NCBI GenBank assembly: GCA_965153455.1
Contig: OZ234494.1
Coordinates: forward strand, 11,718,001-11,782,000
Length of the DNA stretch: 64,000 bases
Source: Sphagnum compactum
Lineage: Eukaryota > Bryophyta > Sphagnopsida > Sphagnales
Direction: 5' to 3'
Made by a program: the position numbers and the translations under genes. Shown here piece after piece: positions 37,701 to 49,414 of this stretch. Under the pieces are notes generated by a model. That model was not told the DNA's origin. It saw only the letters and a list, made by a program, of their open reading frames with translations, and did not search any database. The stretch's first letter is position 1. The number at the start of each line of letters is the position of its first letter.

Positions 37701-40700
37701 ACCTAAATGATTAGACCTGCATAGGTAGCCTCCTCAACAGACATGAAACAGCTCTACACTTTGCAAACTTCTACACCTCAGTTCTAAACCCAAGGATACT
37801 GACGAAGTGGCTCTTCAGCTCCAGCCAGACATGACTGCAGGTTTTGACTGTACTTGCAGTAAAGGCCACTTACATGACAACCATTTCAGTGGATGTCTTG
37901 ACCATCTATTCAGGAAGATGGGAGACCTTTGATTCCCCATCAGGTGCAAGAACTGGAGAAGATGAAGGTGCTAGCAGTAGTCCAACCTCCATTAATGTGA
38001 TCTGAGAACCAAGTTTCTACTGATAAACCCATGATGCTGGACCTTGGATGTGACAAAATGTGACTCAGGAGTGGTGTTGTACCTCAGGTAGACAAGTAGC
38101 AAGCTCTCCGAGCAGCCAATTTGCATTGGCCAGCACATATGGGTTGGGTGACAACATTGAATACAAAGGAAACACACAAGTCTGCAGCATAACCGTGACC
38201 ATTTCATCCTCTTGAGAATCAAAAAACTGCATCTTGCAACAAAATTAGTTTAAAATATATTCTTTGTCACCACCGACCTGCAGTTTTAAACAGGAAGAGA
38301 AATAAAAGGGACAGACTATCCACAACCAGCTCAGAGAGAGCTTACAAATCATAGAGAGCACTCACTTTTTGATAAACCAAAGGACTAAGGCACAATGAAG
38401 AACATCCCAAGCCACATGGTCGAGTGATGATGCTGTGACTAATTTAATTTCTCACAAAAATGCTTCTGTCAAACATGAGCTCTTCCTCAGTGCAATATAA
38501 AGACTGCAAGATTGAATGCTTAAAGCCTAGAGTTTGGACCTGTTGAATACTGGCATAGGCCATTATCACACCATAGTAACTGCATGCCACCGAAACAAAC
38601 CCCCACACAAGATCCAAGTAAGGGACCACTAGAGCAAATTCAACTGACACCTGTGACTGACTCGTGATCATAAAAAAATCCCCATTCTCTATGCATACAA
38701 AGTGCCAATAGGCCTTTCAGCTAAGTCCAGTAGGCTTTGCTAGTCCAACTGCATGCATGATAATACTAAACCCTGAAACCCTTAGGACTAAGAAATTCAT
38801 TCCACAGTTCCAACATGGTTGATGGGATTGATTTAGAGGATATCTATGCAGTAGATATGCACAAAGCTGCAGAATCTTATGTGGGATGATACACATACTT
38901 GATAACCAGTTCTGATATTGGTGGACTTCCATCTGGAGGAAGTGGGAATTGTGACAAGAAGGGCATCACCAAAATGTCGCCTGCCGTCTCCTGGTCATCT
39001 TTGTTCTTTCTTTTTGCTTCCTTCTTTTGTTGCTGTGGGTCAACATTTTTCACTGCAACAGCAGTTGGAGGTCCCTGTAAGTACCACCATTGCACTCCTA
39101 TTAGTCAATCCAGTATCAACTGGTTCACAGATCAGAAAGTCAAAGGATGTAACCCAACACAATTGAATTACTTGTCCATGGAATGAAGGGTATGTTTAAG
39201 TGCTCAAAATCCCATGAGAAGACGAACACATAGGCTGAAATCCTGGGCAGCAGCAAGAGATGGACAAGTCATGTTTGATGTAAAATGGATGAACCCATCA
39301 AGTGACAGAGACAGAACCTTGGCCATTGCAATTAGACCCAACAAGTTTAATGCACTTCGTCGGGGAGTGAGAATCTCTTTTCCGCCACTTCCTTCATTCT
39401 GCACCACAGAAACACCTTTTGAGCATCAGGGCAAAGCCTCAGAACATGAAACGCAAAGAGAATGATCATATCTACTTGACAGTTCAGAGTGCCAATGGAC
39501 CAATAATAACAGTAGCAGAAATCCTATGACACCTAAAACCAGTTAGAAATAGCCAAAAATCCCTGAAATGCATGGCCTTTGTGATGTAGGTGATGAAAAA
39601 CCTTTGCTCCTCATATTTAAAGACTTCAGCTAAAGCTAAGCTAGTCATACATAGGATCTGCTGAGCAGCAAGGCAAAGAGAACCACTGATATTCCCAGCA
39701 CTTGGGTTATAAAAAGGAATAAAAGCCGTTAGCACCCTTAGGATTGTCATGTAAGACAAAGGTGACATCTATGGCATTGACTGAAACATAGGCCAGACAG
39801 ACAGAAGATCCTGTCATCAAGCAGCACCCAAGGTTCTCCAAAATATACAGGTGGAATATCTGTTGTAGGATTGGCAAGCCACTAAGTGACTTCAACTTCT
39901 AAATCTCCTTATGAAACTCAAAACACGATGATGTTTACTTGAAGCACATCTGTAGGCAGATTTTTCTGCAAATATTCATCCCCATCTTCTTCCCATTCCA
40001 CGATATCCTGCACCCACACCAACAATAGTTCCAGTTTCTTTACCTTGGCCAAACCCTGTCATCATCATCCACACCTATATGTTCTTGCTCCTCACAACTA
40101 ACAGATCCTTTTAAACAAGCTACAGCAAGAAAAGTGCTGTGAGTAGAGCCAGTTGAACTCCTATGCAATATTGATGTGCAAGGGCAGAACAAACCCAATC
40201 ACCTCCTAAATCAGCTAAATTCAATTCTCAGGTTAAAGGAATCATCCCTCTTACTTGCATATTGTACTTTCTGGGGCTGCAATAAAATTCAAATAATCAG
40301 GAGTTCACAAAAAAATGCTTACCATCTCTCTCATTATGAGAGTGGGGAAGATTGCCTTCTCTAACAAGTCTGAAAAATGAGGTGCCAGGAGCTGCCATCC
40401 CTGTCATTGCAGACCAACCCATTTGGTGTTTGAAGGAAATCATTGTACCCACTCTCACTCATCATGGATCCATTTTCCACAATTTGATTGAGTCTTCATC
40501 ACATGCTTCTGAAACTAGCAACTAGCAGCTTTTTGGGCACTCTGATCAAACTATGAGTCTCAATCTGAAAGAAAAATTGCAACACCAAATCTCCAAATTT
40601 TCACAGGTTGGTAGTAGGTGATCTACATCTGTTCTACTGGCAACCAATCTTCTGCCACATTGTGGCAAATTCTTTAGTATGGATATATGACCTCTCCTGT

Positions 40701-43700
40701 CAGATTGTTTCACACAACTGCTACACACAAGAATTCAGAAATTGTCTTTCCTTCAACATTGGAATTTTGGGTGCTATTATAACAGAAAAATACAAACCAG
40801 TACAAGGAGATATATGTGGAGGCACTCACAGGTCCAGTCTCAAGTATGATAGACACAATGTCAAATGACAAGGACAGGATGCATTGTTGCATCGGATGAA
40901 GCTCCTGCAGATTTCACATGCAACATGAAGGTACCATTAAGACAGAAAAAACATCTACTAGTTCTACAGAGCTGCAACCTCCCTATAGCACCACTTGACA
41001 CTTCTGGTACAAAAGTAACAATATCATGCAACCTTCTCCATATCTACCTTCGCATTTGCCATGTGTCCCACTATTTTGAGGACTGCACTTGACATTGGAG
41101 GTAAAAACCTGCATCAGCAACCACAAATAATTTGTCAGGGTCATTGGCACACTTCCAGATGTAATATAAAGCAGATATAATATATAGCACTATATTAAAA
41201 TTCTATCAGCATAACACAACTTGAAAGAAAGAGAATAATACGATCTACTCAATCTTGCAAAGGTTTTGAAAAAATGATAGTGGTTATAAAGTCCAGCAAT
41301 GACATTTGATGTGAGAGAAATCTCTTCACCTTCAGCAGACTCAACCATGCACATGATCAGTAATCAAATTGCAGGGAATTGAGGAAAACATCAAGCAACC
41401 ACATGTATTTCTTCTCATCAAACGCACTTGCAAGGTACTTTTTGGGAAATGATGCTTCTGGAGTCAGATTGTCTCTCACCTTAATTCCCAGCAACCCTTG
41501 ATGGAGAGTGGAAGTGCAGACATTGAGGGAAGCAATCAGAAATATTACTTGTCAACATGCTTGTGATGCTGTGTTGCTAAGTTGCAACAAATTTGAAGAC
41601 ATCTCTTCCAGAGTTTGAGTCGAGGCTCTGAGTCTGGAAAATCCATCGACCTCTTGAGACCTGTCATATCCAAAAGCACCACAATATCTTGGAACCACAG
41701 TTCCAGACATGTGAGAAGTGATGGTGGCATGTGCACCTTCATCTGTCAACCCTCCCACATGGTCAACCTTGCAATTCAATGAGCCCACAACCTACAACCT
41801 ACACTGCAGCAATCCATGTACAACCAATAATTCATGACTTCACAGGTGATATTTTCAGGCATGAGTTGACTGTGCAAGGAAAGCTTCAATTTTAGATTGA
41901 GCTTACAGCATGGTGGAAGCACTTGCAAATAATAAGCAGGATATTGTCATGCTGGAAAAAAGCCTTCTCTTTTGAGCCTGCAACCTGTAGATGTTTACTG
42001 TAGGTAAGTTGTCAGGATGGCTGATACAAAAGCTGGACAATGCCTGAGAAATCCCAGGGTGTCAGTAAGGTTTCCTCAAGCATGTCATTGCAAAGAAGAA
42101 GAAAAACATGCAAAAGACAAAGAGAACCAGCAAGGCACTTAGCAGCAGCTGCACCCAAGAAATAAATGGGGGTAGACCTGGCTGCATTACCTGTTGTACA
42201 AGACGATGAAACACATCATGCAGAGGTGCAAGAAGCTCCTTACAGATCAGCTCCAATTGATCAGGAACAGGGTCAAGTGCCACCATTGGATCCATGGAAT
42301 ACTACACAACCATGTTTCACCACTTCAGTGTATGTTATGCACATCCTTGACGTACACAAACAGGTGCAATCTGTCAGAATGACTTCTGATTTGATGTTCC
42401 TATGCTACTTGACTGCAAACGATGATCACTTAGCTAGCTAGATGTGTTGCGTGCACAGACATGATTAGAGAATTGACATATACCCGAAATGGTTTGATGA
42501 TTTGTTGGAGGCAGAGAAGGACATTGATTGTCTTGAACCTGGATGGTTTTATATCGATCATCACATCACCGTTCTGTATGGCAGCCTTGAGAGTTGGCAC
42601 AAGCTCAGGCCACATCATAGTTTTTGCAAAATCATTGATTGCAACTTGATGCAACTGCAAACCACAATGTAGGATGGTAAAGATAGAGGGTTCTCAAAAG
42701 TGCATGCCTCAACACCACAGAGAGAGAGTCTGCTGAGTAATGTATGGAGAAACAACTCCTGTGATAAATGTTTCAGTGGTGGACATACTGCTTCTGCCAG
42801 TTGCTTGAGAACAAGTCCATCAATGCACAGCAAGACCTCTACAAGCTGATTCCTGAAGTTACATCTCTCTTTGGCAGACATTGTGCCTCCTTCCTCAGTC
42901 CACTGTTTCTTCAAGAAATTCTTCAAAAATGTTGCAGCTGCCACTCTCTGCCCTTTCTCCTGTCCTTCTGCAAGGATCCCAAGAAGGATAGCTCAGTAGT
43001 CTGTAAATCCAAAAGACTGAGCAATCTTTGAAGAATCATCTGTGAAGACCACCTGTCATTTGTATCTGCTTTTGTATCTGTTCCTGCTTCCAAAACTATG
43101 AATTGGAAGCAAGTAAACAACAAGAACAAGAAGAAGCAGAGACCATCAAACCTCAAGAGCAAGCACAGTGATGGAAATGGGATGGTCACAGAAATACAAT
43201 TCTCTCACAATTCTATCAGATTCATTGGGTTGTTGAATGGGAACAAACAAGAAACCCATTGAGTCTTATACCTGAGAATGTGGAACTCTTCTTCTGCTGT
43301 GCTTTGAAACAAATCCTCTGAGACTGACTTCTGTGGGAGCCATTGGGTTGAATGGGAAGAAACCCATCGAGTCTTACATACCTGAGAGAATGTGGAACTC
43401 TTCTTTTTTTGTGCTCTGAAACAAATCCTCTGAGACGGACTTCTGTAGGATCCACTGGGTTGAATGAGAACAAACCCATCGAGTCTTATACCTGAGAGAA
43501 TGTGGAACTCTTCTGTGCGTTCTGAAAACAATCTGTAAGTCCACCAAGTTCTGTGTCTTGCCGTGATTGAAGAAGTATGGGTTTTGTGCGATTGCTGCAT
43601 AGTTTTGGATGCCATGAAAGGACCACCCATCTCTCTGTCTCACAATCCATGGGTGTGTGTGTGTGTGTGTGTGTGTGCATGCTTGAAGGAAGAGAGAAAC

Positions 43701-43918
43701 AGATTTCACAAATGAGCGTGAAGGAGGTGAGATCCAGATGGCCTTCTTCTACCTGCAGAGAGCGTGAGAAGCAAGAGTGGGAATTGGGGAATGTTGTGTG
43801 CAGCCTCTAGATGCTGAGTCGCTGTTTGTACAACCGCATCACGCGAGCTTGCCACAGCATGCAGCCATTGTGCGATCTGTTCCTGGCCTACACAAGTCAT
43901 GTCCACCATGGCTTCCAT
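34702..43918 (-). CDS. importin-beta-like ARM/HEAT-repeat protein, 22 exons
   Basis: Probably a nuclear transport receptor that carries cargo through nuclear pores with Ran. It follows, exon by exon, the Arabidopsis At3g17340-type importin-like proteins as I remember them. Inferred exons: 43918-43753, 42967-42789, 42654-42484, 42301-42191, 41951-41907, 41742-41549, 41108-41048, 40904-40830, 40400-40323, 40007-39939, 39398-39318, 39074-38899, 38579-38540, 38226-38083, 37681-37562, 37328-37113, 36898-36725, 36618-36391, 36263-35789, 35585-35359, 35241-35100, 34850-34702. All are GT-AG, all phases agree, and the sum is 1107 codons with the stop. Landmarks: RVAAATFLKNFLKKQ, WPELVPTLKAAI, DIVEWEEDGDEYL, VMPFLSQFPLP, NANWLLGELATCLPE, then an acidic stretch (about residues 970-1057) with EEFLEQYAKTAHELQKD, and the C-terminal ELIERFKDKFPES. 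The ATG at 43918 is the first in frame; a longer open frame above it begins with GTG. Individual borders could be off by a base or two. The cargo is unknown. Confidence 0.92.
43232..43545. repeat. ~113-bp tandem repeat in intron 1 of the importin-like gene
   Basis: Units start GTTGAATG at 43232, 43347 and 43459 (spacing 115 and 112 bp); the third is incomplete. Each contains ACCCAT-GAGTCTTA followed by TACCTGAGA-ATGTGGAACTCTTCT, and the first two continue with GAAACAAATCCTCTGAGAC. On the sense strand every unit has CTCAG-GTATAAGAC or CTCAG-GTATGTAAG, both of which look like splice donors. Confidence 0.9.
43653..43678. repeat. (GT)n microsatellite
   Basis: Thirteen GT units in intron 1 of the importin-like gene, about 75 bp inside the first donor site. 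Confidence 0.95.
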
Positions 43919-45450
43919 GTCTCGCTCTGCTCCTTTTCTTCTGCTCACAGCCCCGGCGGCGGTTTCGTCGCCGCTGTTGCGGTGGTCTTCATTGCTTTGG
44001 GCACTGAGAAAAGGAGACACGAAAATAAAATGCAGAGAGTGAGCATCACGGGGAATTCCACAAATTTTTTCTCTTCACAGACGGCGGGAGGAGGCCTCTT
44101 TGAAGCAGCAGAGGCAGTAGGCGACAAAGGAGAAGAAGGAGAACAAAAAAGAGGCGTCTTGGAAGTTGATGCATCCATCCGAGGAAGGTGGGAAGAAGAC
44201 GACGACGATGATGATGATGATGAAGCCATGCAGCACTACTGTCTCTCTCGTGCTCGCTCCCTGTTCACACAAGCGGATGGGTACAGAAGCAAGATACAAT
44301 TCCAGAAACCGCAAACGCAACCTCCAGTCCCCCAGGGGCCGACCAGAATTGCACCGGAAAAGAAGATTTTGCATGTACTTCAAGGCACAGAGAGAGAGAG
44401 AGAAGGGAAGGGAGGGGAGGGGAGTGAGCATTGGGTGAGGGTCCAAGGCTTCGACAGGCGAGACGCGCGCTCTGGAACCCGAGTTTTTTGTGTCCTTTCG
44501 AATCCTGCTGGGAATTCTCTAACAATCCGTGTCTCCAGCAGTTTGTGCAGCGTACCTTGAAGCCGTTCCGGAATGAGTGTTGGAGGATATTGAGGGAAGA
44601 GTGTTCGAGAAGGAGGAGCAAGAGAATTTGCAGATGCAAGGGAATTTTTTTGGCAGTTTCGGAAAGGGAGCTAGAGAGAAGCAGGAGTGGTGTCCATGGG
44701 AAGAAGAAGAGCAGGTGCACTAGTGGTGGTGCCATAGTGCTTCTTCCCTGCTGCTGCTTGCTTCTTCTGCTCTTTGCAATTTTCGCTCAGTGTTCTTCAT
44801 GCCCATCTTTCGGTTCCATGGCATTTCTTATCTTCTTTCATGTTTTCTGGCTCATTCCTGGTGTATCCAATTTGCATGCACCTGGCAAACCATTCAAGCT
44901 CATGCTAAATTGCTGAATTGAGACTGCCACAATATGCCATCATTCAGCTGAAGGCTTTCTATGGAGTCAAGGATTTGGAGTGCTATAAAATGATCGAGGT
45001 CTTACAGGAGAGAGGACATAATGGGCTATTCTGGTTTCTCCACTGTGCAAGGTGGTGATCATGTTCCAGTTTCACAGAATTGTTTCATGCAAGCCTCATT
45101 CCTTGTAGTCATCATCTTCTTCACCCACTCACGCCATGACAGAAGCGGTGGCTGTGGTATATTGATCAGGAAAGAGGGAACCATTTGGAGCTATAGAGCT
45201 TCTTTGCAACTAGCCAGTTCCACCAGCTTTGAAGGACACAGGTTTGAACTCCAGTAAAATCAGACATTGTCCACACAGCAATCTATCATACACCCCTGGT
45301 AGATTTCCTTGTGCAGAATTCCATTTGTAACAAGATGCAGCAGATTGTTGCTCTATTGTCTTCTCCTGATGGAGTGTAGTGGATCAATCCAACAGTTGTA
45401 ATCACATGATTCCATGGATCCAAACTGGAGGTAGGTTGCTCAGAAGCTTA
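43919..45450. promoter_or_regulatory. 5' flank of the importin-like gene
   Basis: This gap separates the importin-like gene from the 3' end of the next minus-strand gene. The 44.0-44.7 kb part is relatively GC-rich, with GA/GGGAGG tracts and a (GAT)n-like run near 44200-44225. That makes long but low-complexity open frames on both strands. It probably contains the 5' leader and promoter. No promoter element could be fixed. Confidence 0.4.
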
Positions 45451-46983
45451 TTAGAAGTTACGAATAAGTTTCATGTACCCACAGTACCATGCAACATGTG
45501 ATCCACAAGTAGAGCAATATGCCATGATCCCTCCTCCACATCTGCAGCATTTTGTGAGGAAAAACAATGCCAACCATGACACAGCACACCAAGAACCACT
45601 ACCCAAGACAAATTCCCTATTGTGCTGCAGCATTGAGGAAATAGTCAGCTAGCTCTGATATCAATCTCTACAAGCACACAAAATTCAGCTACTTCTCAAG
45701 ATGCAGGTTTCAGATCCTGAGGTTCAAGTGGATCAAGTGTGAGCTTCTTTCTGATGGATGGGGGGGGCACACTTTCAGGTGAAACAGAGCAACCAAGAAC
45801 ATATAGTGCTGTATTTCATTGGCATCAGAATCTTGGTAGATCTTCAACACATTCAGGAATTTCAGGATGCTGCTCTTGATGGCTATCACTTTCTAGAGTT
45901 TGGCTTCTAACTTCAAAGAGGATGTACTACTTTCACAGCTCTCTCTCTGTGCTTTCAGAACTTTCAAGCAAAATCAAAGTCAAATGGACATAGCTACTCG
46001 GGAGTTTCCAGATCAGATTCAGAAGCTCACAAAATCTGAGGAGATAAGGTGGACCACAATATGTAGGCAGATGTATATAAGGTGCCATTTGCAGAATGCA
46101 AAAAGAATGGTAAAACATTTGCAGATAAGGAGAGATGTTGGAAGCATAGGACCTTTGCTTTACTGAGAGAAGATGAGCACTCAGAACTCAACATCCAGGC
46201 TGTGATATTGAAGGGAATCACTGAAAAGTAATAAGAGAGAGAAGATATGTCTTCTTTTCAACCAAAACTGATTCACGAAAGACTAATAGCACTTGGGGGA
46301 TTTCTGAAAATTTTCAGAGAAACACAAACAAGTACAGATCCCATTCTAAGATTGTGTGAGAGGGAGGCTGTGATGCAACCAAGACTTATCACCATAGCTC
46401 CAGAGGAAAGGAAAACTGAGCTCATGATTGTTTGCTCATGATTGTTTGCGGGGTGGTTTGCCAAGTGCACACCTAATAGTTTGACCCATGTTCACCAGAT
46501 CTTGCACCTACACACCATTTTCCAACACATTGGATACACATATAGGATGTTGACCAGCAGGAAAATTCTTCTGACAGAGATATTTCCCAGTGCTGAATAG
46601 CCAAAAAACACAGATTCAAAATGCGCCTATCCTTTGCCATCCTAAACCCTAAAACAGCGAAAATCAAACACAGAAAGTTCTTGTACTGGGGACCACGCGG
46701 ATCATCTCTAAAACTTGCTACTCACCTCTCGAATCCCGCTAGCATGAAGAGCACCGCCAATAGCACAAGCACCACCCCCTAGCATCAACGATGCAATAGA
46801 GAACGCACGGATGGGCATGGATGTCGGACCACCATCACCCCTTTTGTGAAGCACAGCTGCACCCAGCAATTGGGTGGCGGAAAAAATGGCCCACATCGTT
46901 GTGTGCATAGAATTATAGCTACCGCCATTACCATCGTGATGATTAACAGCGACAACAACAGAAGAGTCTTGATCACTACTCAT
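45451..46983 (-). CDS. small membrane protein with Cys-rich C-terminus, three exons (predicted)
   Basis: Inferred exons 46983-46726, 46507-46473 and 45616-45451 have GT-AG borders and matching phases and give 152 residues. Exon 1 starts MSSDQDSS and holds two hydrophobic segments: about residues 30-44, ending in TQLLGAAV, and 60-80, around ASLMLGGGACAIGGAL. Exon 2 gives VQDLVNMGQTI. Exon 3 gives EFVLGSGSW, a third hydrophobic stretch (VSWLALFFLTK) and a tail with cysteines in pairs: KCCRCGGG, YCSTCGSH and WYCG, which could bind a metal. Exon 1 and exon 2 join convincingly in style (hydrophobic pair, then a GI-x-x-VxDL-x-x-MG-x-x-IR region as in small plant membrane proteins). The link to exon 3 rests on phase and splice signals only. 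Function unknown. Confidence 0.6.
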
Positions 46984-47939
46984 GAATGCAGCAAAAATCA
47001 GCTCCACAGAGCAATTCCAAAGCACGCAATCTTCTTCTTCTTCTTCTGATGCTTACAGATTTCTACATAGAAATTCTTGATATGAGGAGAGATCTTGACC
47101 CATGGAAGCTAATTTATGGATCCTTCGAAAGAACCCAATAAAACCAATTTTAGTTGTTTGGTGCATATACCTATGATTTGGGTGTGGGATATGGAACTCA
47201 AAACTTAAAGGGTTGTGGGTGCCAGCGATGTTTTAGGGTTTTGGGTCTAGGGTTTGGAATCTTTGGGTCATGTATGTTGTTGTAAAAGCCTCGTAGGCTT
47301 CTGTCAAGTTTGAAGAAAACATTTGTCTCTAGTGACATTGTTCAAATTGATGTCTTGAATTGTTTTTTTGCAAGTTGTATTAGTGAATTAGTACTCAAAT
47401 TTTGCATGTCTTTTGCATGTGGCCCATTCAAAATATAAGCAAATTGCAAGGAGCTTTTAACAAGAATTTGAAGCTTTTAACACCTGGTTCTTTGATTTTG
47501 TTGAGGGATGCATAAACCCTCACATTTATATGTACAATTTAAACTTGTAATTTTTTTCTCACAAGCACTAATAAATAAGGTGTTGGCACATTATTTGTGT
47601 TGTTTGTGTTGCAAATGGCATCTCATAACCTACCCAAATGTAAGTTATTAAACATATTTTAATATTTTGATAATTAATTATTAAATTAATAATTCATCAC
47701 ACAATGAACATTTATTTTTCATTAATAATGAATAAAATTCATTCATCCTCATCCTCATTTCATTCATAAATGTGCAATTAGGAAAGTGTTTCAAATTTGT
47801 TTTTTGGACAATGCATTATACAAAAGCTTCTTTGAATTAGGTCCTTAAACAAATATACATAAACATAGTCTTCTCATCCTTTAATCCATTAAACTATAGT
47901 TTAAGATACAACCTCATGTTTTGGTCTTATAGTTTTTAA
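46984..47939. promoter_or_regulatory. upstream region of the small membrane-protein gene
   Basis: About 950 bp between the start codon at 46983 and the retrotransposon. It begins with a (CTT)n run at 47029-47047 (GAA repeat on the gene's strand) and turns AT-rich toward 47.7 kb. No TATA box can be assigned with confidence. The nearby LTR could influence this promoter, but nothing in the sequence shows that it does. Confidence 0.4.
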
Positions 47940-48528
47940 TAAATAGGCATGGAGGCCGATTGGCGGCGCCGAATTATGAGGGATGGAACTACCATTATGG
48001 GCGGAGTCGGTTTGGAGCTGTAATGGGGGGAGGAAAAGAGTAGAGAGAGGGAAGTAAAGGATCGGGGTAGAGGACAGTGAGGAGGTTTAGTTAGTGGCAG
48101 GAGAGCTTGGCTTAATGCTGGAATTTTCCGCTGCGCCTGGTAACTGGCCAAGCTGCTGTAGAGAAATTCGGGAGAGAGAGAGAGATCAGACAGAACTAGG
48201 AATGTGGTGGTTTGTGAACTTCTGATGGAAGTCAGGCTTGTGCTTTCGAGCGATGTATATAGTTTGTAATGAAAGAGTTTCCTTGCCTGGCAATTGTGTG
48301 AGTGGGCGAGGCAGGAGACGGATGATGTGAAATCTGCCCTGTTGTTGTGTGAAAGCAAAGCACTTGTTTATCTCTGGTCTTGCAATGTGTGTCTGTGAGA
48401 GTCAGTAGGCAGTTAGCGTGTTGTGTGATGATCAGAGGTTTGAGTTGTGTGTAGAAGATCAGGAGAACGTGGACGCTTGGGGTCGCGCAGGCAGTCAGTG
48501 TACTGTGTGATCTCGAACCCTCTCTTTT
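47940..48528 (+). repeat. 5' LTR copy
   Basis: Matches 55007-55595 without gaps and with 13 differences by eye over 589 positions (about 98% identity). A TATATAG at 48256-48262 may be the element's TATA box. The matching sequence ends at the primer site. The left border follows unrelated AT-rich DNA, and the first bases are not TG, so this copy may lack the true start of the LTR. Confidence 0.9.
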
Positions 48529-48540
48529 TGGTATCAGAGC
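48529..48540 (+). promoter_or_regulatory. primer-binding site, initiator tRNA-Met
   Basis: TGGTATCAGAGC directly after the 5' LTR is the classic plant retrotransposon primer site complementary to the 3' end of initiator tRNA-Met. Confidence 0.95.
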
Positions 48541-48605
48541 GTGGTTCCGTGTTTACAACCTTAGTAGAACTTGTAGATGCTTAGGTAGAATGATTGTTGA
48601 GGATC

Positions 48606-49263
48606 ATGTCTTCGTCTAGCGGCAAGGAAGTTCCTGTAGAGCAAGTGACTTAGGAGATTCGTGAGCAACAGCTTGTTAATAGATTTGATTTCTTTATTGT
48701 CCAGAACGGACCACAGAGAGGAGCGGTGATTTTGCGCTTTTTAGGCTTTGGAGTGGTGAGACTTGTAGGGATAGATCCTGACGAAGCTAGAGTAGGAGAT
48801 ATTGCGGTAGAAGTGGCTCATAGTGGTTTCTATACTCGTGCACGAGTGTGGTTGAAGGTAATCGATGGAGCAAGGGGGTGGGCATCGACCTCAGAACTAC
48901 ATACCAATTTTTACTTCACCTCCTATCTTGCGTAGAGTAGCTCCTGCATGTGCTGAGAGACAGCGTGCACTACCGAGGCTAGGCGATATTTGGGTTCCTA
49001 AGTCTGCAGTGTCACCTAACCATTTTGTGAGATTGTACATCCCTGGTGTGGAGGATCTATTTCAGGAGGGAGATCGATTACTTCGGGTGGAGCATGGCGA
49101 ATCGAGATCCCGCCTCATTAGCTGGAGGATATGGCGAAGCCAGGATGGAGAATGGAAATTCCAACAAGAGTCGACGGATGAGCAGAAATTCACCACTGTT
49201 CCATCCTCTATTGCACCTTTGAATCCGATCGTGGAAGGAGCTCAATCCGAGTTTGATGGGTGA
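48606..49263 (+). pseudogene. extra reading frame upstream of gag (unknown product)
   Basis: An ATG at 48606 opens MSSSSGKEVPVEQVT, followed by a TAG at about 48651 and a long continuation in the same frame (FFIVQNGPQRGAV ... FYTRARVWLKVIDG). After a frameshift near 48870 the frame continues as GDIWVPKSAVSPNHFVRLYI ... IVEGAQSEFDG to the stop at 49261. Read through, it would be roughly 215 codons. It does not look like Gag, a zinc knuckle or an envelope protein, and I recognise no domain. Coding-like composition up to the stop suggests a former real gene. Confidence 0.55.
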
Positions 49264-49414
49264 CTCGGACAACAATTTTTGTTTTTTTCAAGAGTCAGAA
49301 CTAAGTTGCAGGAGTTGAGAGTCTGATCAATTTTGTTTGCATCTGTTTTGATTTGGAGAAGCTGTGTGTGAAGAGAAGTGCTGCATTTTTGTTGTGTTGC
49401 TGAACTTCTGTGAG

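Noticed and set aside
43919-44020. Longer N-terminus for the importin-like protein beginning at 44020
   Set aside because: That codon is GTG; the first in-frame ATG is at 43918, directly before the family's N-terminal region.
43811-44735. Open frames up to 249 codons on the plus strand opposite the importin 5' region, and minus-strand frames above exon 1
   Set aside because: Driven by GC-rich, GA-rich and GAT-repeat sequence, antisense to or upstream of the gene, with no recognisable domain.
47936-48358. 139-140 codon minus-strand frames, almost identical, in both LTRs (also 55006-55425)
   Set aside because: They lie antisense in the LTRs, their composition is low in complexity (Ser/Leu/Pro), and their duplication simply follows from the LTR pair. 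No domain is visible.
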